Shown: positions 31,491-43,730, counted from the first letter of the stretch. The stretch is DNA of 64,000 bases from Ajuga chamaepitys (GCA_958295605.1 OY282495.1:85394927-85458926); one strand, 5' to 3'. Numbers and translations: made by a program. The notes: generated from the sequence alone by a model not told the origin.

Positions 31491-32188
31491 CTAAATTATT
31501 CAATTAATTCCTGATATCTCTAAGCTATTCAAAATTGGAGAACTTGACAAATCTTTCTCAACGGCATGTTGTGGCAACTCTACTCCTCAATTCTGAACAA
31601 AACTTATTTAAAGATTTCCACTCGACTCTTCTTTCAGGAACCACAATACATCATCACGCGGCCAACTTTGTCAATAATATATTGTAATACATCATTCTAC
31701 ATAATAAATAGTAATAAATCTGTTGATGTCGAGCCTAGCTTCAAAATAACTTCTTTAACCTTGTTTCTCACACATCCCTCGACCTAGCCCAACTCACTGT
31801 CTCCATTAAATGTACTAAGATTTTTTTATTGCTCCGTAACCCGTAAATTTTTAGTCCATCAGTTCAGATTTGTTGGATTCGATATTACTTTGGACCTAGT
31901 TTTCAATGGTCCAATCCATTAGCGTTGGGCCAGACTTGGTACAACAAGTATTACATGAGCCCAAATTCAGAGGCGGCCATATTTAATCACAGGAATAATA
32001 TGGGCCCCGATGGAGAAAATCAGAGATCTGAAAATAAAAGCCAGAACTTCGGCCCAATTACACTAAGAAGCGGGAACTACTTTTATCTCGCATACTAAAC
32101 CCTGGAGAGAGAGTGAAATTTTGAAAAAAATTAAATCTCATCTCCCTCCTCTCTTCCAGCTTCCACGACCAAATACTCTAGAGAGAGT

Positions 32189-32378
32189 GTGATTTTATCC
32201 GACCAAAAACTCCAAATTAATGGCCAGCCCAGGTACTCCCGACGGCGGAGAACTGAAAATGTGAAGATTATTGAGGTTGATGACTCAAATTCTACCAGAA
32301 AAAGAGCAGCCGCGTCGAACAAAACGGTTCGACCGGAGAAGAAAAGGAAGACGGAGAAGTCTCAGTTCAATAGAGCAC
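32189..32378 (+). pseudogene. Lysine/arginine-rich first exon of uncertain origin
   Basis: An open frame with GQPRYSRRRRTENVKIIEVD and RKRAAASNKTVRPEKKRKTE, a basic nuclear-type sequence, ends in CACAG followed by GTTTTACTGG, a possible donor. Its end phase (0) is compatible with the ALY-like exon at 32761. It does not look like the N-terminus of ALWAYS EARLY proteins, which begins differently and carries a SANT domain. It could be the first exon of a chimera or of an unrelated gene. Confidence 0.4.
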
Positions 32379-32760
32379 AGGTTTTACTGGGTAATAATTC
32401 ACCCTCGAAACTATTGATCCCCATGTTCCTTAAGAGGCTTTTTTGAAGGGTTATTCCTTTTATTTTGGATATTGTGCAGGGCAGATCTGGTAGTATATAT
32501 GATAGTAGTTTGGTATTACTTTTTTTTTTCGTCTTGCAGTTTGAAAAGGGCACCACCTTAGATAATGTAACTTTGAAGCTACAATTAATACACAATAGCA
32601 TTTGGAGCTCAATTTGGCTTTTGTGCCGAAATATTATTTGTATATAATATATAAATATGTTGAGTTGGTTAGATATAGTCAACTGCCTTCGAAATTTGGT
32701 GAATACAGTTCTTGGTTTTTGGGATGTGTGAGCTAACTCAAGCTGATCTTGGCTTGGCAG

Positions 32761-35053
32761 GGAGGAAGTGATAGTGACCAGGAAATAAATGATGGGGCAG
32801 GATCATCTCATAAGCCTCAGAAACGTGCTTGTGGGAAAATCCAGCCTAAGACCTCTAAAACATCAGGCGATCAATTTGCTCCATGTTCCCAGACCATTGC
32901 ATCAAATTATGATTGCCTGTCACTATTAAAGAAGAAACGGTCGGGAGGTATGTTATGGTAAAGTTAAATTAAGTTCTAAGATATGGATGATTATGCATAA
33001 AACCTTCTTCTATATACTTAATTTCTGTTTGGCTCTCATTTCTTGTTGTTGAATGGATTATCTAACAATGATGTACATATTATGAAAGGCATGTACAAGT
33101 AAATTAAACAAAAAAAAATACAGCTTTGATAGTGTATACATGCCTAGTCTGATTCTTAGTCTGTACCTGTCTATCACCATATTGACAAAAAATTCCATAA
33201 TTACCCTTAAGATTTTTATTGCCACATCATAAGCTGGCCCAGGATTGTTCAATTACTTTGATGATTATCTTACAATGTCTACGTTTTTGTTTCTTTGTAC
33301 TCGTTGTATTACTGTATCACAATTTTTTCTTGCCTAATGTAATTGCACTAACCATAAGATGTCAACCTGGTAATTTATGTTTTTGAGCCTATCTTGAGGA
33401 AGCCAGCCTTTTCCTGTTGGGAAAAGGACGCTAAGGTTCCCCGTTTCATTCTCATATAAAAATGTTAATGGGGAAAAATATGTTTCTCCTACCAAGCAAG
33501 GCTTGAAACTAAAGGCTAATGCTAATGACGATGATGTAGATATAGCCATTGCTTTAGCAGAGGCAAGAGCTGGCTCTCCCCATGTTTCACAAGCACCACG
33601 TAAAAGATCTGAAAATGTTATATCATCACCCCTTAGACATGCTCAAGGAAAGGTAATGTTTGAAAATGATTTCAGAAACAAATGATTTCACCCAACTTAC
33701 TTAGCCATTCTTGGTTACAGCGTTCTCTAGCAGAAATGCTTGGTACCCAGTGTGCGGCTGCTGGCATGGATAGAAAAGATTTAGAAGGAAGCATTCAGTC
33801 TGACACTGCTAAGTTGTCTAGATATAAGCCTTCCAAGATGGAATCTAAAAGTATTGGTACAGTAAAAGAGAAAATAAAACCTGAAGGGAGTAAGTTTTGA
33901 GTTGATAATAATAGTGAGAATCACTTGGAGGACACCAAGAACTTTTGGTGCACCGAGAGGAAAGCTTGATGTGGAGGTTTCCGACGACAAGATTTCTAAG
34001 TTATCCATGCACACACATAGAAATAAGCACAAAAAGGTTATTTTCAGAAGAGGTATGATAGACCTGTTCATTTTGTTCCATTTCTATTATGTTCTAAGAC
34101 ATTGATTTTTCTGTATTATCATCTTGTATTTTTATTTGTGTACACATTTTAAAGGGAATCTCTGTGTGTCCTTCCTTTGCTCTATATATTGCACCAAACT
34201 TGGGGTGTTATAATTACCTTCGTAGACGGGATTTTCCTACAATGTGCACATATCAAAGTGTGTTGAATGTGGAAATGTTGCATATCTTAGTTACATAAGT
34301 CGGTTGATACCATGGCTAGGATAGACATATCATCATGTACACTGAAGTCACTATCATCTCAAAGATTTTTTGTGTCCTTGGGAGGGAAATTTCATAGCAT
34401 ATGCTATTTTAATAGCAATTATCCTCAGATTATGATATATGTGATCTTTGTAGATGAAGCTCCAACCTTTGATGCCCTTCAAACTCTGGCTGATTTGTCA
34501 TTGATGATGGCAATGGAAGATGAAGATGGTAAGCAATTTAACACCCACTTTTCTTCTTTCAAATGATGAATGGATGAGATTCTTCAAGCATCTTAATTAA
34601 AGTTATTGGAAAATTTATCTAACTGTTAAGATTCCATTGATATTATTGTGTTTGTAAAATCAAACTTCATTCATGTTATTGTTATGTTGATGTAAAGAGG
34701 TGAAATTTGTGTCATTGGGAATCAATTGATATTATTGTGTGAGAAAAATCAAACTTCATTGAAATGCTGATGAAAAGAGGTGAAATCTGTGTCATTTAGA
34801 ATCAATGGCAGTCTGGAGCATTTTTCTCTCATGAGGGATTCGATGTTATTGGATTTTTATTCCCTTTATATGGATAAAAAGTTTCCATGTGATGAAACTG
34901 TCGGGGTTCAGAAAATACCATCATTTATCAAGGCTATTATTTAATTTCTAAAGTCACGATCATTAGTCAGTCTATTCATAATTATTGAGCCAGTTCCCAA
35001 TTTATTAGATTCAAAGCTTTGTTTTAAAGATGCAGACAATCATGTCGATGAGT
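32761..35053 (+). pseudogene. ALY-like: ALWAYS EARLY / LIN-9-like gene copy, partial
   Basis: Intron-bearing exons match plant ALY proteins (MuvB/DREAM subunit, nuclear cell-cycle gene regulation). Exon 32761-32947: GSDSDQEINDG, SHKPQKRACGKIQP, DCLSLLKKKRSGG. Exon 33399-33652: FPVGKRTLRFPVSFSYKN, GEKYVSPTKQGLKLKA, AIALAEARAGSPHVS. Exon 33721-33889: RSLAEMLGTQCAAAG. An exon ending 34052: KLDVEVSDDKISK and HKKVIFRR. Exon 34454-34528: TFDALQTLADLSLMM. Exon from 35009: FKDADNHVDE, cut off at about 35053 by Copia sequence. Phases agree at the junctions I checked. The N-terminal SANT domain and the C-terminal DIRP region are missing, so this is a partial copy. Confidence 0.75.
34631..34812 (+). repeat. 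Tandem duplication in an ALY-like intron
   Basis: TTGATATTATTGTGT, then AATCAAACTTCATT, then AAAGAGGTGAAAT, then TGTGTCATT occurs twice in succession, with a unit of about 95 bases. Confidence 0.75.
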
Positions 35054-35057
35054 TAGG

Positions 35058-37595
35058 TTATTAGGAGTGACAATGACACTGAGTTTTCTTTACATGATTT
35101 TTATCACAAACATGACATATTACACCAAACTTCATGTGTTGAAACACCACAACAGAATCACATTGTTGAAAGAAAACACCAACACTTGTTACAAGTTGCT
35201 AGATCTTTTTCAGTCTTCTTTACCTTTAAAATATTGGAATTTTTGCATAATGACCTCCGCTCACATTATTAACCGAACTCCATCCTCTGTTCTTGCTAAT
35301 ATGACTCCCTTTGAGAAACTATATCACACACACCCCACATATGCACATTTCAGAGTTTTTGGATGTTTGTGTTTTGGTAGTTCCCTCACTGCACACAGGC
35401 AAAAGTTTGATCCTAGAGCAACAACATGTGTGTTTCTTGGATATCCATTAGGCACCAAAGGCTACAGATTGCTTGATTTATATTCTGGTAAGATTTTCAT
35501 TTCCAGGAATGTTAAATTTTTTGAGCACATATTTCCATACTCTGATAAATCTGCAGTTAGCAAGATTGTTGATCTATTAGTTAATGAAAATGTTAATATT
35601 GATCAATTTGCTGCTGACTGTGACATATTTGCTAATCTTGATAACACTGACGCATGCACTATTGGTATCCACACTCACACAGACTGCATTTTACACAATG
35701 ATCTTGAGGAAGAGTTAAATGAATCAGCAGCTACTAATGTTGGAGACGCTGGAAATTCCACTAATGTTGCTGATCATTTACCTCTCTCAGACATTCTTTC
35801 TAGTGATACCACTCAAACTGACATTATTCAACCCACTGATGCTGCTGAAATCAATAGGAAATCAACAAGGCAGAAAACTCAGCCTGCCTATCTCAGTTTG
35901 TATCACACCACATTACCCCCTTCTCTTAAACATCAGCCCTCAGCAAATCTGACAATTAGATACCCCATCACTGATTACTTATCATTTGAAAAACTGTCCC
36001 ATGACCATAGGGTATTCACTGCCTCTATAACTAAAATAATTGAGCCCAAGACACATAACCAAGCTAGCAAAGACATCAATTGCATCAATGCAATACATCT
36101 AGAATTGAGTGCTCTAGAAAGAATAGACACATGGACTATTATGCCATTACCTCCAAACAAACACACTATTGGATGTAAATAGGTGTACAAAGTTAAGTAT
36201 AAACCTGATGGTACCATAGAAAGGTACAAAGCTAGGTTAGTAGCCAAAGGCTACACCCAGAAAGAAGGTTTAGACTACTTTGATACATTCTCCCCTGTAG
36301 CTAAAATAACCACAGTACGAATATTACTTTCCATTGTTGTTGCACAAGATTGGCACATACATCAATGTGATGTAAATAATGCATTCTTGCATGGAGATCT
36401 TATTAAGGAGGTTTACATGACCCCACCCCCAGGTTATTGTCAAAAGGATGATACACGAGTCTGTAAACTTAACAAATCATTGTATGGACTTAAACAAGCA
36501 TCCAAACAATGGGTTCATAAGTTAACAGAAACACTATTGAGCTTTGATTACATTCAATCAAAGGCTGATACATAATTGTTCACAAAATCACAAGGTAACA
36601 ACTTTACAGTTATTTTATGCTACGTGGATGACATCATACTATCAGGGAATAACATAAATGAAATAACCAAGGTAAAGACTCTCTTACACAATAAATTTAC
36701 CATCAAAGACTTAGGAATTCTAAAGTATATACTAGGCATTGAAGTAGCCAGATCTAAGGTTGGACTTCACTTGTGCCAAAGAAAATATACCTTAGATCTT
36801 CTAAATCAAACATGCTATTTAAGCAGCAAACCTTGCACCACACCTATGGATTCAAAACAAGGATTCACTCACAAAACCACGTCACCACTCACTGACATTT
36901 CCAATTATAGAAAACTTGCAGGCAAATTGTTATATCTAACAGTAACAAGACCTGACATATCATATGCCATACAAACACTTTCTCAATACATGAGTAATCC
37001 CACAACAGCTCACTTATCAGCCGTCCATAGAGTCCTAAGATATCTTAAGATCACTATTGGACAAGGCATATTCTATCCATCTTGTACTAATTACAATTTA
37101 CAAGCTTTTACAGACTCTTATTGGGCTAGATGCGAAGAAACAAGGAGAAGCATTACTGGATATACATACATTGGTGACTCCCTTACATCGTGGAAGTCGA
37201 AAAAGCAGTCAACAATAAGCAAATCATCCGCTGAAGCCGAATACAGAGCCATGGGATCCACAACATCTGAACTCCAATGGATAGCTTACATTTTACAAGA
37301 CCTCAATGTTAAATTCAAAAGACCAATCCTTGTGTATACTGACAGCAAGGCAACCCACAGTATAGCTCACAACCCCGTTCTACATGACAAGACCAAGCAC
37401 ATCCAAATAGATTACCATTATACAAGAGAGAAAGTAAAGGAAGGTTTACTCAAACTCATCCAAATCCCAACACACAAGAACTTGGTTGATATTTTAACAA
37501 AGCCTCTACCACCAACCTTCTACCAAGATCTCAAGTCCAAAATGGGATTGTTGAACATCCACTCCCATTTGGGGAGGGGGGGGGGGTGGTTGTAA
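35058..37595 (+). pseudogene. Copia integrase C-part, reverse transcriptase and RNase H (decayed)
   Basis: Copia homology resumes at 35063 with RSDNDTEFS (second catalytic Asp) and VERKH (Glu). It shifts frame near 35220, then runs through NRTPSSVLANMTPFEKLYH and VFGCLCFGS. RT landmarks: QCDVNNAFLHGDL, YGLKQASKQW and YVDDIILSG. RNase H: SSAEAEYRAM and TDSKATHSIAHNP. Two nonsense codons lie in the frame: TAG at 36180-36182 (family has Trp) and TAA at 36573-36575 (family has a small residue). The first RNase H motif reads FTDSYWARC with Tyr where Asp is usual. The protein ends just before the polypurine tract. Confidence 0.9.
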
Positions 37596-37825
37596 AGAGA
37601 CATAGTCTATATTAGATATGTTTATATTAGATAATAGTTTATGTCATTATTTCTGTAATTAGCTGAACATTATGATAAGGCCTATTTACTATAAATTGGC
37701 CCAAGTCAGTTTGGTCAGGCCCAATACTTAGTTCTGTATATGAGGGAACAATGTCCCTTTGTATTCTAATTTTGCCATTTCTGTAAACGTGAATTCACCA
37801 TCAATGGAGTCTGTGATTCTTTACA
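37591..37825 (+). repeat. 3' LTR of the second Copia
   Basis: Starts TGTAAAGAGACATAG and ends CTTTACA, preceded by a G-rich tract (37571-37587) that serves as polypurine primer in such elements. Confidence 0.88.
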
Positions 37826-37842
37826 ATTGTACATGTTATGTA

Positions 37843-38046
37843 CTTCCTTCGTTCCGTTTAAAGCTGTCTACTTTTCTTTTCGGTCCGTCCCAATTAAAGT
37901 TGTCACTCAGAATATGAAACAAATTCCCACAATCCTGACTCTCAAAATCTCGACCCTCAACCTCCACCTTTAAAAAAGTAAAAAAACTATTTTTTCTTAA
38001 TATATGTGCCCGGTCAAAGTGACAACTTTAATTAGGACGGAGGGAG
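37843..38046. mobile_element. Stowaway-like MITE
   Basis: Ends CTTCCTTCGTTCCG and AGGACGGAGGGAG with TA on each side, close to the right LTR of the Copia. Confidence 0.82.
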
Positions 38047-38048
38047 TA

Positions 38049-39896
38049 ATAAAAATTATGCCATAACTTTAAAAAAAAAAAAAACCAATAACACGTTATT
38101 TAAGAATATAATTATTATGTCTAATAATAAATTTATGTTATAATCTACTGTCATAAAATGTCTGTTTGTTTATGGATTTGCCTGTTTGGATGGAGAACAG
38201 GTCAATCCTATCTTACGTTTGGGCTGAGACTTAAAATTAGGATTCTTTAATCCACTTAAATCAAAGCTTATTTTACTCTCTCTTTTTATTACTCTCCCTC
38301 TCTCCATTTCCATCATAATTTTTGTACTTTTTGTAAATTTTACTTTATTTCATCTTAGAACAAACACGAAATTTACACTATCATTTGAAACCACATGTCC
38401 TAAGATTTGTACGTTCAGATTTGCCATGCGCCATTCAATGCATAAACAAACACACCCAAAATTAGATACAAATTATTTAAGAGCTTTTTTATACTTTCTT
38501 TGAAGATAATTAATTGTTGCAAAAAATATTTTAATATTTCAAACGATTTCAATTGCGATATTTACGATGAGGTTATAGAGACAATTATTAGTGATGATAT
38601 ATATGTTGTCTCTAGACTCTCTACTAACTTACTTCCTCTTGTTTCTTTTTTATTGACGTTTTAGAATGTAGTGGATGAATATTGAATTAAATAGATTGAC
38701 AAACACCTTCTTTAATATAAAAACAAAATCGTTCATAAATAGTAATCTAGCATTTTTCAGCCCAAATTTCCAACCCATTTCTAGCAACTATAATTTTTTG
38801 GTAGGTAGATATCAATTACAATAATGTAAAGAAGGTATCAATTCTAATTTATTCGTCTACCATATGTATGGTGGATTTAATAAATAAACTGCAATTAGTA
38901 TAAGTAATTGGTCTGTCCAATATGGAAAGAATGACCAATCTACCTTTTATACTGAAGAGGATTGCAAGAAAGTAGGAGAAAACATGTGTCTTCTCCTCAT
39001 AAATTCCTCTAAAATGGAGAGATCGAAGACATACGTCTCATCCACCTTCTTTTGTAGGTTCTTCTCCAATAAATTTGGTTTTCTTTTCTTTTATCTTTTC
39101 CTTTTGAAATTTCAAGGTCTTATAACTTTTTCGTCTCAATTCGGTTTTCCACAAGAAATATATCAAATTATTCATCTTTTAACGATCTTCGCTTTAATAT
39201 CCATAATGCATATATTATAATTAAAATATTGATATTCAAGTGTAAAATACTTTTTTAGGATGATAATGATATATTTTGACTTCTAAACATTTTTATATAA
39301 AATTGAAATGTGATATAATTCTAAAATAATATTTTTTTGAATGGACAAAATATTTTTTAGAAGATTAAGATTCTTTACTTTAATTTATCTTTTTTATCTT
39401 AATAAATTTTGGATAGTTTAAATTAATTGGGTTAAATAAAATTCACAAAAAATACAAATTTGTTAGGTTTACACTTTACAATAGAAAAAGACTTAAATAT
39501 ATTTACTAAAATGATTTGTTGATATAATTAGTGTGCTTATTATTTTTTTTTTTTTAAAGAAAAATAATGTTACCTACAAAATAATAAGTCAATTATATTT
39601 TATTTTAATATGATATGATAATATAATTTACTGCTCATATACTTAAGTAACTAATATGTTTATGGCTTCTTATACTAGGAGTTCCCAACCTAGTTTTTTC
39701 TTTAATAAAAGAACAGGGACTTGGCAATTGCATGAAACCAAAAGGAAAAGAAGGCCCTTCTCTTCTAATCTAATTTTGTCTCTACTTAACTTTAAAAATT
39801 AGACCCCCCCTATCTATGAAAATGGGGGTGTCCGGGGAAGAAGAGGGTTACGTGCGTGCCAGAGTGCGGCGTGAAACCGGGGCATACTTGTTACTA
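38049..39896. other. AT-rich intergenic DNA
   Basis: Nothing coding was recognised. A small hairpin (ACCCCCC ... GGGGGTG) lies near 39803-39829. Frames such as that at 38984-39220 are hydrophobic low-complexity translations without family resemblance. Confidence 0.5.
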
Positions 39897-39898
39897 GA

Positions 39899-40613
39899 GG
39901 TTTTATCGGTCAAAGACCCGAAAAATAGGTCTACTATCACTTCAAGTCCTAAAATAAAATTTCTATCAATCTAATACCTAAAAGATTAAAAACTATCCAT
40001 GAAAGACCCATAAATCTAAAACCAATAAAAAATTGCAAAACTTATAAAATTAAATTGTCTTGAAGTGATAAGTAGGGAAAATATACATCAAAGTCATTCA
40101 TTACATTATTACTTTTTAAAAAGAAAATAGTTATTGTTAAATTTTTCGGTAGTTTCCTTTTTTAAAAAACGTCTATTCTTTTTGAGTTATATGCAGAGGG
40201 AAATTTGTTCTTTTTAGAAAAAAAGAGATATATAATTTTTTTTTAAGTTCATAATTTTAATTCATGTATACACATTTAACCAAATTGTATCTTTTTGCTT
40301 ATTTAAATATTTTTTTTGTTAAATTGTACTAGTATGTTTTAAAAACAAATTGCAAATTATTTCATTATAATAGATATATATCAAATAATAATGTAGTGAA
40401 ATATTTTTTACTTGTATTTTCTCTGCTTATCACTTCGAGACAATTTTATTTTGTTAGTTTTGCAATTTTTCATCTGACCCTATATTGATTTTTTTGATTT
40501 ATGGGTCTTCCCTTGATAGTTTTTAATCTTTTAGGTCCTAAATTGATAGAAATTTTCTTTTAGGACTTGAATTGATAGTAGACCTATCTATCAGGTTCTT
40601 CACCGATAAGACC
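39899..40613. mobile_element. Long-TIR element, Mutator-like or foldback
   Basis: Arms of about 170-190 bases are inverted copies. The left starts GGTTTTATCGGTCAAAGACC and the right, inverted, starts GGTCTTATCGGTGAAGAACC; both continue through TAGGTCTACTATCA and TTTAAAAACTATC-like segments to GAAGTGATAAG. The centre (about 40075-40420) is AT-rich and non-coding. A target duplication is not clear; TTACTAGAG and ATACTATAT are only partly alike. Confidence 0.75.
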
Positions 40614-41630
40614 CCCATACTATATTGATATTATGTTATTTAATATATGTGACTTTCAAACGATAATTATTCAAAATATTTGACATTGTCTTGTCCTTAT
40701 ATTCACATGTAATTATTACAACCTGGGCAATGCACTACTTAAATAATAGGAGAGAAATAAATCAAAATTCAAGTTTGTATTTAAAATTTTACTTAAAATA
40801 TTCAGCATCATCAGATCATGCATTCAAATAACTGAATTAACAAAATTTATATAATTAATTGGCGGTTTCAATTTGTGATAATGAAAGGTATTAAAAGCAA
40901 TAATATAAAAAATTAAATAGTCAAAATTTATGAAAAATTAACCGGTAGTTTCAATATGTGATAATGAATTATATTTTAACAAAAGAAAAAAATCACATAT
41001 AAAAAATGATATCTAAGGAGAAAGAAATATAATTGGACAAAAAATATCAATTCTCGATTTTATATTCTCAAATAATATATAGACAGATAATTTTATTATA
41101 TTTTTACTATTTTAGAAAAACTGTTCATCTCATATATCGCACGGATTAACATCTAGCATCCTCAGTAATCCACTATCACTCATTAATCCTTAAAGTTATG
41201 TTCCAAATAATTATCACTCCTTCTCTCTGATATGATAAGTTGAAAAGTGAAAAATCTATATATATATAAAAACAAAATGTATTGTTACCACAATTGGAAA
41301 ATAATGCATTTTGCCGCCCATTTGCACATGCCAATTTAAGAAAGAAAAATTGGCGAAAACTATCAGATATGTTAACGTGTTGAAAAATCATTCTGTTGAA
41401 GAGTTTTTAGCCAATCTGTTGAATATAATCTCATTTCGGTTCTACCAGATACAATTATTGAGATATTTTCTCTACAACAAGATTAGCTAAAATCAAATCA
41501 TAAGTATTTTTAATAATTTGTCGGTTGTGATTTCCACAAAAATTGGGATTTTGATTTCAGAGTTGAACCCTAAATTTTTCTATTTAAATACAGGAATAAG
41601 CAGAACACTCAATCACTCATTCAACATTCA
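40614..41630. other. AT-rich non-coding DNA
   Basis: No gene was recognised. A phrase CGGTTTCAATTTGTGATAATG recurs near 40860 and 40940. ATATATCGCACGGATTAACATCTAG near 41125-41155 resembles a Helitron 3' end but is followed by C instead of T. Confidence 0.4.
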
Positions 41631-41633
41631 AAC

Positions 41634-41730
41634 ATGAGAAAATCGACAGGTCTTCTAATACTGTGAGTAATCTTCTATTTCATACATTTTGACTATCATG
41701 TTTTTGGCATACACATATATATATATATAT

Positions 41731-41774
<44 letters not shown>

Positions 41775-42126
41775 CTAGCTGAAATTGATTGATCGCGTCT
41801 TTTATATGTTATTTTGATTTCGTACAGTTGAAGTTGTTTTGTTCAGTTCCATTGTAGTATTTTTATCTTCAATCATGTTGTGTACAACTGTGGTACCACA
41901 TTCTTTCTTGAAGAAATTGCTCCAATCTCAGCTGTATGTAGCAAAATCAACAAAAAAAAAACTAATATTATCATCATTTTGCTTTAAACCATTGGTTTTG
42001 TTGGGTATATCATCATCGAAACAAAATTTCTGGAGTTGTTTGCTGCAGATACAAAGAAAACAGAGAAAATCATCATCAGCATGGTTTAAAAAAAAAAATT
42101 GCCTAAAATATACAGCAGAGGTATGA
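41634..42126 (+). CDS. Candidate small secreted protein with one intron (uncertain)
   Basis: A TATA-like CTATTTAAATAC (41579-41590) precedes an ATG at 41634. Ten codons (MRKSTGLLIL) are followed by a GTGAGT donor at 41663. If the acceptor is the CAG at 41844-41846, the second exon (41847-42126) continues in phase as a hydrophobic stretch SIVVFLSSIMLCTT and then a basic, Ser/Lys-rich tail. The join would give a plausible signal peptide. The intron contains an AT microsatellite. No family is recognised and the tail is low-complexity, so this may be chance. Confidence 0.25.
41717..41772 (+). repeat. (AT)n microsatellite
   Basis: ACATATATAT units followed by an uninterrupted AT run. Confidence 0.95.
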
Positions 42127-42760
42127 GGGCACACTGATGCATAAAAACAAATCTACAATAAATCAATGATTATTGAGAATAGAACAAATATAATTATCAA
42201 GATGATTACATATATTAAAAAATATATAAAGAACATGCAAATCAGTTTTATATGTTTCCTCATGATATCACATCAAATAAACTAATTTAGTAAATAAATT
42301 AACAAAATATATATGTGACTAATTGCACATAAATTTATAAAAAGATACATCTCAGTAGTAATTATTCATTCAAAAAATCGAATTTTTGTTTACTTTTTCT
42401 GGAAAAAAACAATGAGTCAAAACTACATTTAAACTAAATATGTAATGAATATAAACAAATATCAAAATTTATTCCACTAGATCAATCAACTCCAATCTTT
42501 CCAAATAAATTATTATAATAAGTAACAATTAGAATATTAAAGTTATCGAACAACTATTTGGTTGGCTCTCCCCAAATTTTATCGTGTCTTATCAGGTTGA
42601 CCCGATAAAGGCTCGAGCCCGATAGACCTCTGCACGAACTCAAAATTATCGTACGAGTTTGTGTCATGGTATTGAGTCGTGCAAGGTTTTGCCACCTAAT
42701 TTCCTAACAGTAAATAAAATGGGTGTTGTTGTATATAAAATAAAATTATTTAAGATCTTT

Positions 42761-42788
42761 CCCGTACATCGCACGGGGAAGATACTAG
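42761..42788 (+). mobile_element. Helitron 3' terminus
   Basis: CCCGTACATCGCACGGGG forms a hairpin, followed by AAGATACTAG and then T, the standard Helitron 3' end. The 5' partner could not be located, so only the terminus is annotated. Confidence 0.6.
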
Positions 42789-43349
42789 TATGTTTAGAAC
42801 TGATATATAAACAAAATTGATGTAGATGGTAAAAATTATTTAAAATCCTAATTAATTAAAAATAACAAGCTTAGAACAAATACTATTTATAACAACTTTT
42901 TTATAATTTTAAAATACCATTTGCCAAGTAGTACGTAAATCGTGCAAATGGACCCTCCTCCCTTTCTTTCCTTTTGTTATTTAAACTTTTAAGAAAGTGA
43001 GGAAAATAATTAAGTTGCATTCAGATTGAGTGTCATCTCCGGTCATTTTATATCAAAATAATACTATCCCCTTTTTTTAATTGTCATTCTAACTTTTTGT
43101 ATAAAAAATAAGGATTTAAGGAGTTGATAAATCAACCTTCAACTAATTTTCTTAAATCCCTTGATTTTTTAATCATTTTTATATATGTTAACACTTTCTA
43201 TAAATATATGGTTAATATTATAAAAAAGTGGTAATAAAATTAGAATGTCAACTATTTACGAACAAAATAAATAAGCTAGAATGACAACTAGAGGTAGTCT
43301 TAATTTTTTTAGTATAAACTTTGGGAGAATGGGTTGATGTAATTTAATT

Positions 43350-43425
43350 TCTGGTATCGACTGAGTTACAAGGTGCTTAATTGATTGAGTTACAATCAAT
43401 TCCCATCAAAATAATACTAATAGAA
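43350..43425 (+). repeat. Direct repeat flanking the pararetrovirus, left copy
   Basis: TTCTGGTATCGACTG and GAGTTACAATCAATTCCCAT match TTCCTGGTCACTGAC and AAGTTACAATCAATTCCCAA at 50968-51032, in the same orientation, about 7.6 kb apart. Confidence 0.6.
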
Positions 43426-43445
43426 TAGAGGAAATGGGTCTTAGT

Positions 43446-43700
43446 ACCCATGTCATAAGAAAATACCCCTATTTTACTTATTTCACTTTATACTTGACAA
43501 AATACCCTTTTATGAAGCAAACTACCCATTTTGTCCTTGAGTAAAAAAAAAAAAAAAAAAAAAAAAAATTCATTTCAATTCAGATTTTATAATTTAAATT
43601 TTTGTTGAGTCCAAATAAAATTTTGAAATCAAATTTTAGTCCTAATTAATTATCACAATTTAATAAATTGACCCTCTAAATCAAACAATCATGCAAGATC
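43446..43700. repeat. Inverted repeat flanking the pararetrovirus, left arm
   Basis: ATTTCAATTCAG, GTCCAAATAAA, GTCCTA and CATGCAAGAT occur here in the same order as in the reverse complement of 50345-50640. The two arms are diverged but collinear. An A run of about 28 bases at 43541-43568 interrupts this arm. Confidence 0.5.
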
Positions 43701-43717
43701 CGATCCGAACGTAAAAA

Positions 43718-43730
43718 TGGTATCAGAGCC
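43718..43730 (+). promoter_or_regulatory. Pararetroviral primer-binding site
   Basis: TGGTATCAGAGCC is a perfect match to the initiator Met-tRNA primer site used by plant pararetroviruses. It lies 73 bases upstream of the first ORF. Confidence 0.9.

Larger units (their letters stand above)
25549..37825 (+). mobile_element. Second Copia retrotransposon, split by about 7.3 kb of other DNA
   Basis: Related LTRs bound the element (25549-25787, 239 bp, and 37591-37825, 235 bp; a few substitutions and a small indel). A Met-tRNA-type primer site (TGGTATCAAAT) is at 25788 and a long G-rich polypurine tract at 37571-37587. The left part carries gag, protease and the start of integrase; the right part carries the rest of integrase, RT and RNase H. 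The coding parts have several stops and frameshifts, so the element is dead. Flanking 5-mers GAGAG and ATTGT do not match. Confidence 0.85.

Noticed and set aside
38984..39220. 78-codon hydrophobic frame
   Set aside because: A low-complexity Phe/Leu-rich translation of AT-rich DNA with no supporting signals.
41125..41155. Helitron 3' end candidate (ATATATCGCACGG...CTAG)
   Set aside because: The hairpin is weak and the next base is C, whereas Helitrons insert before T.
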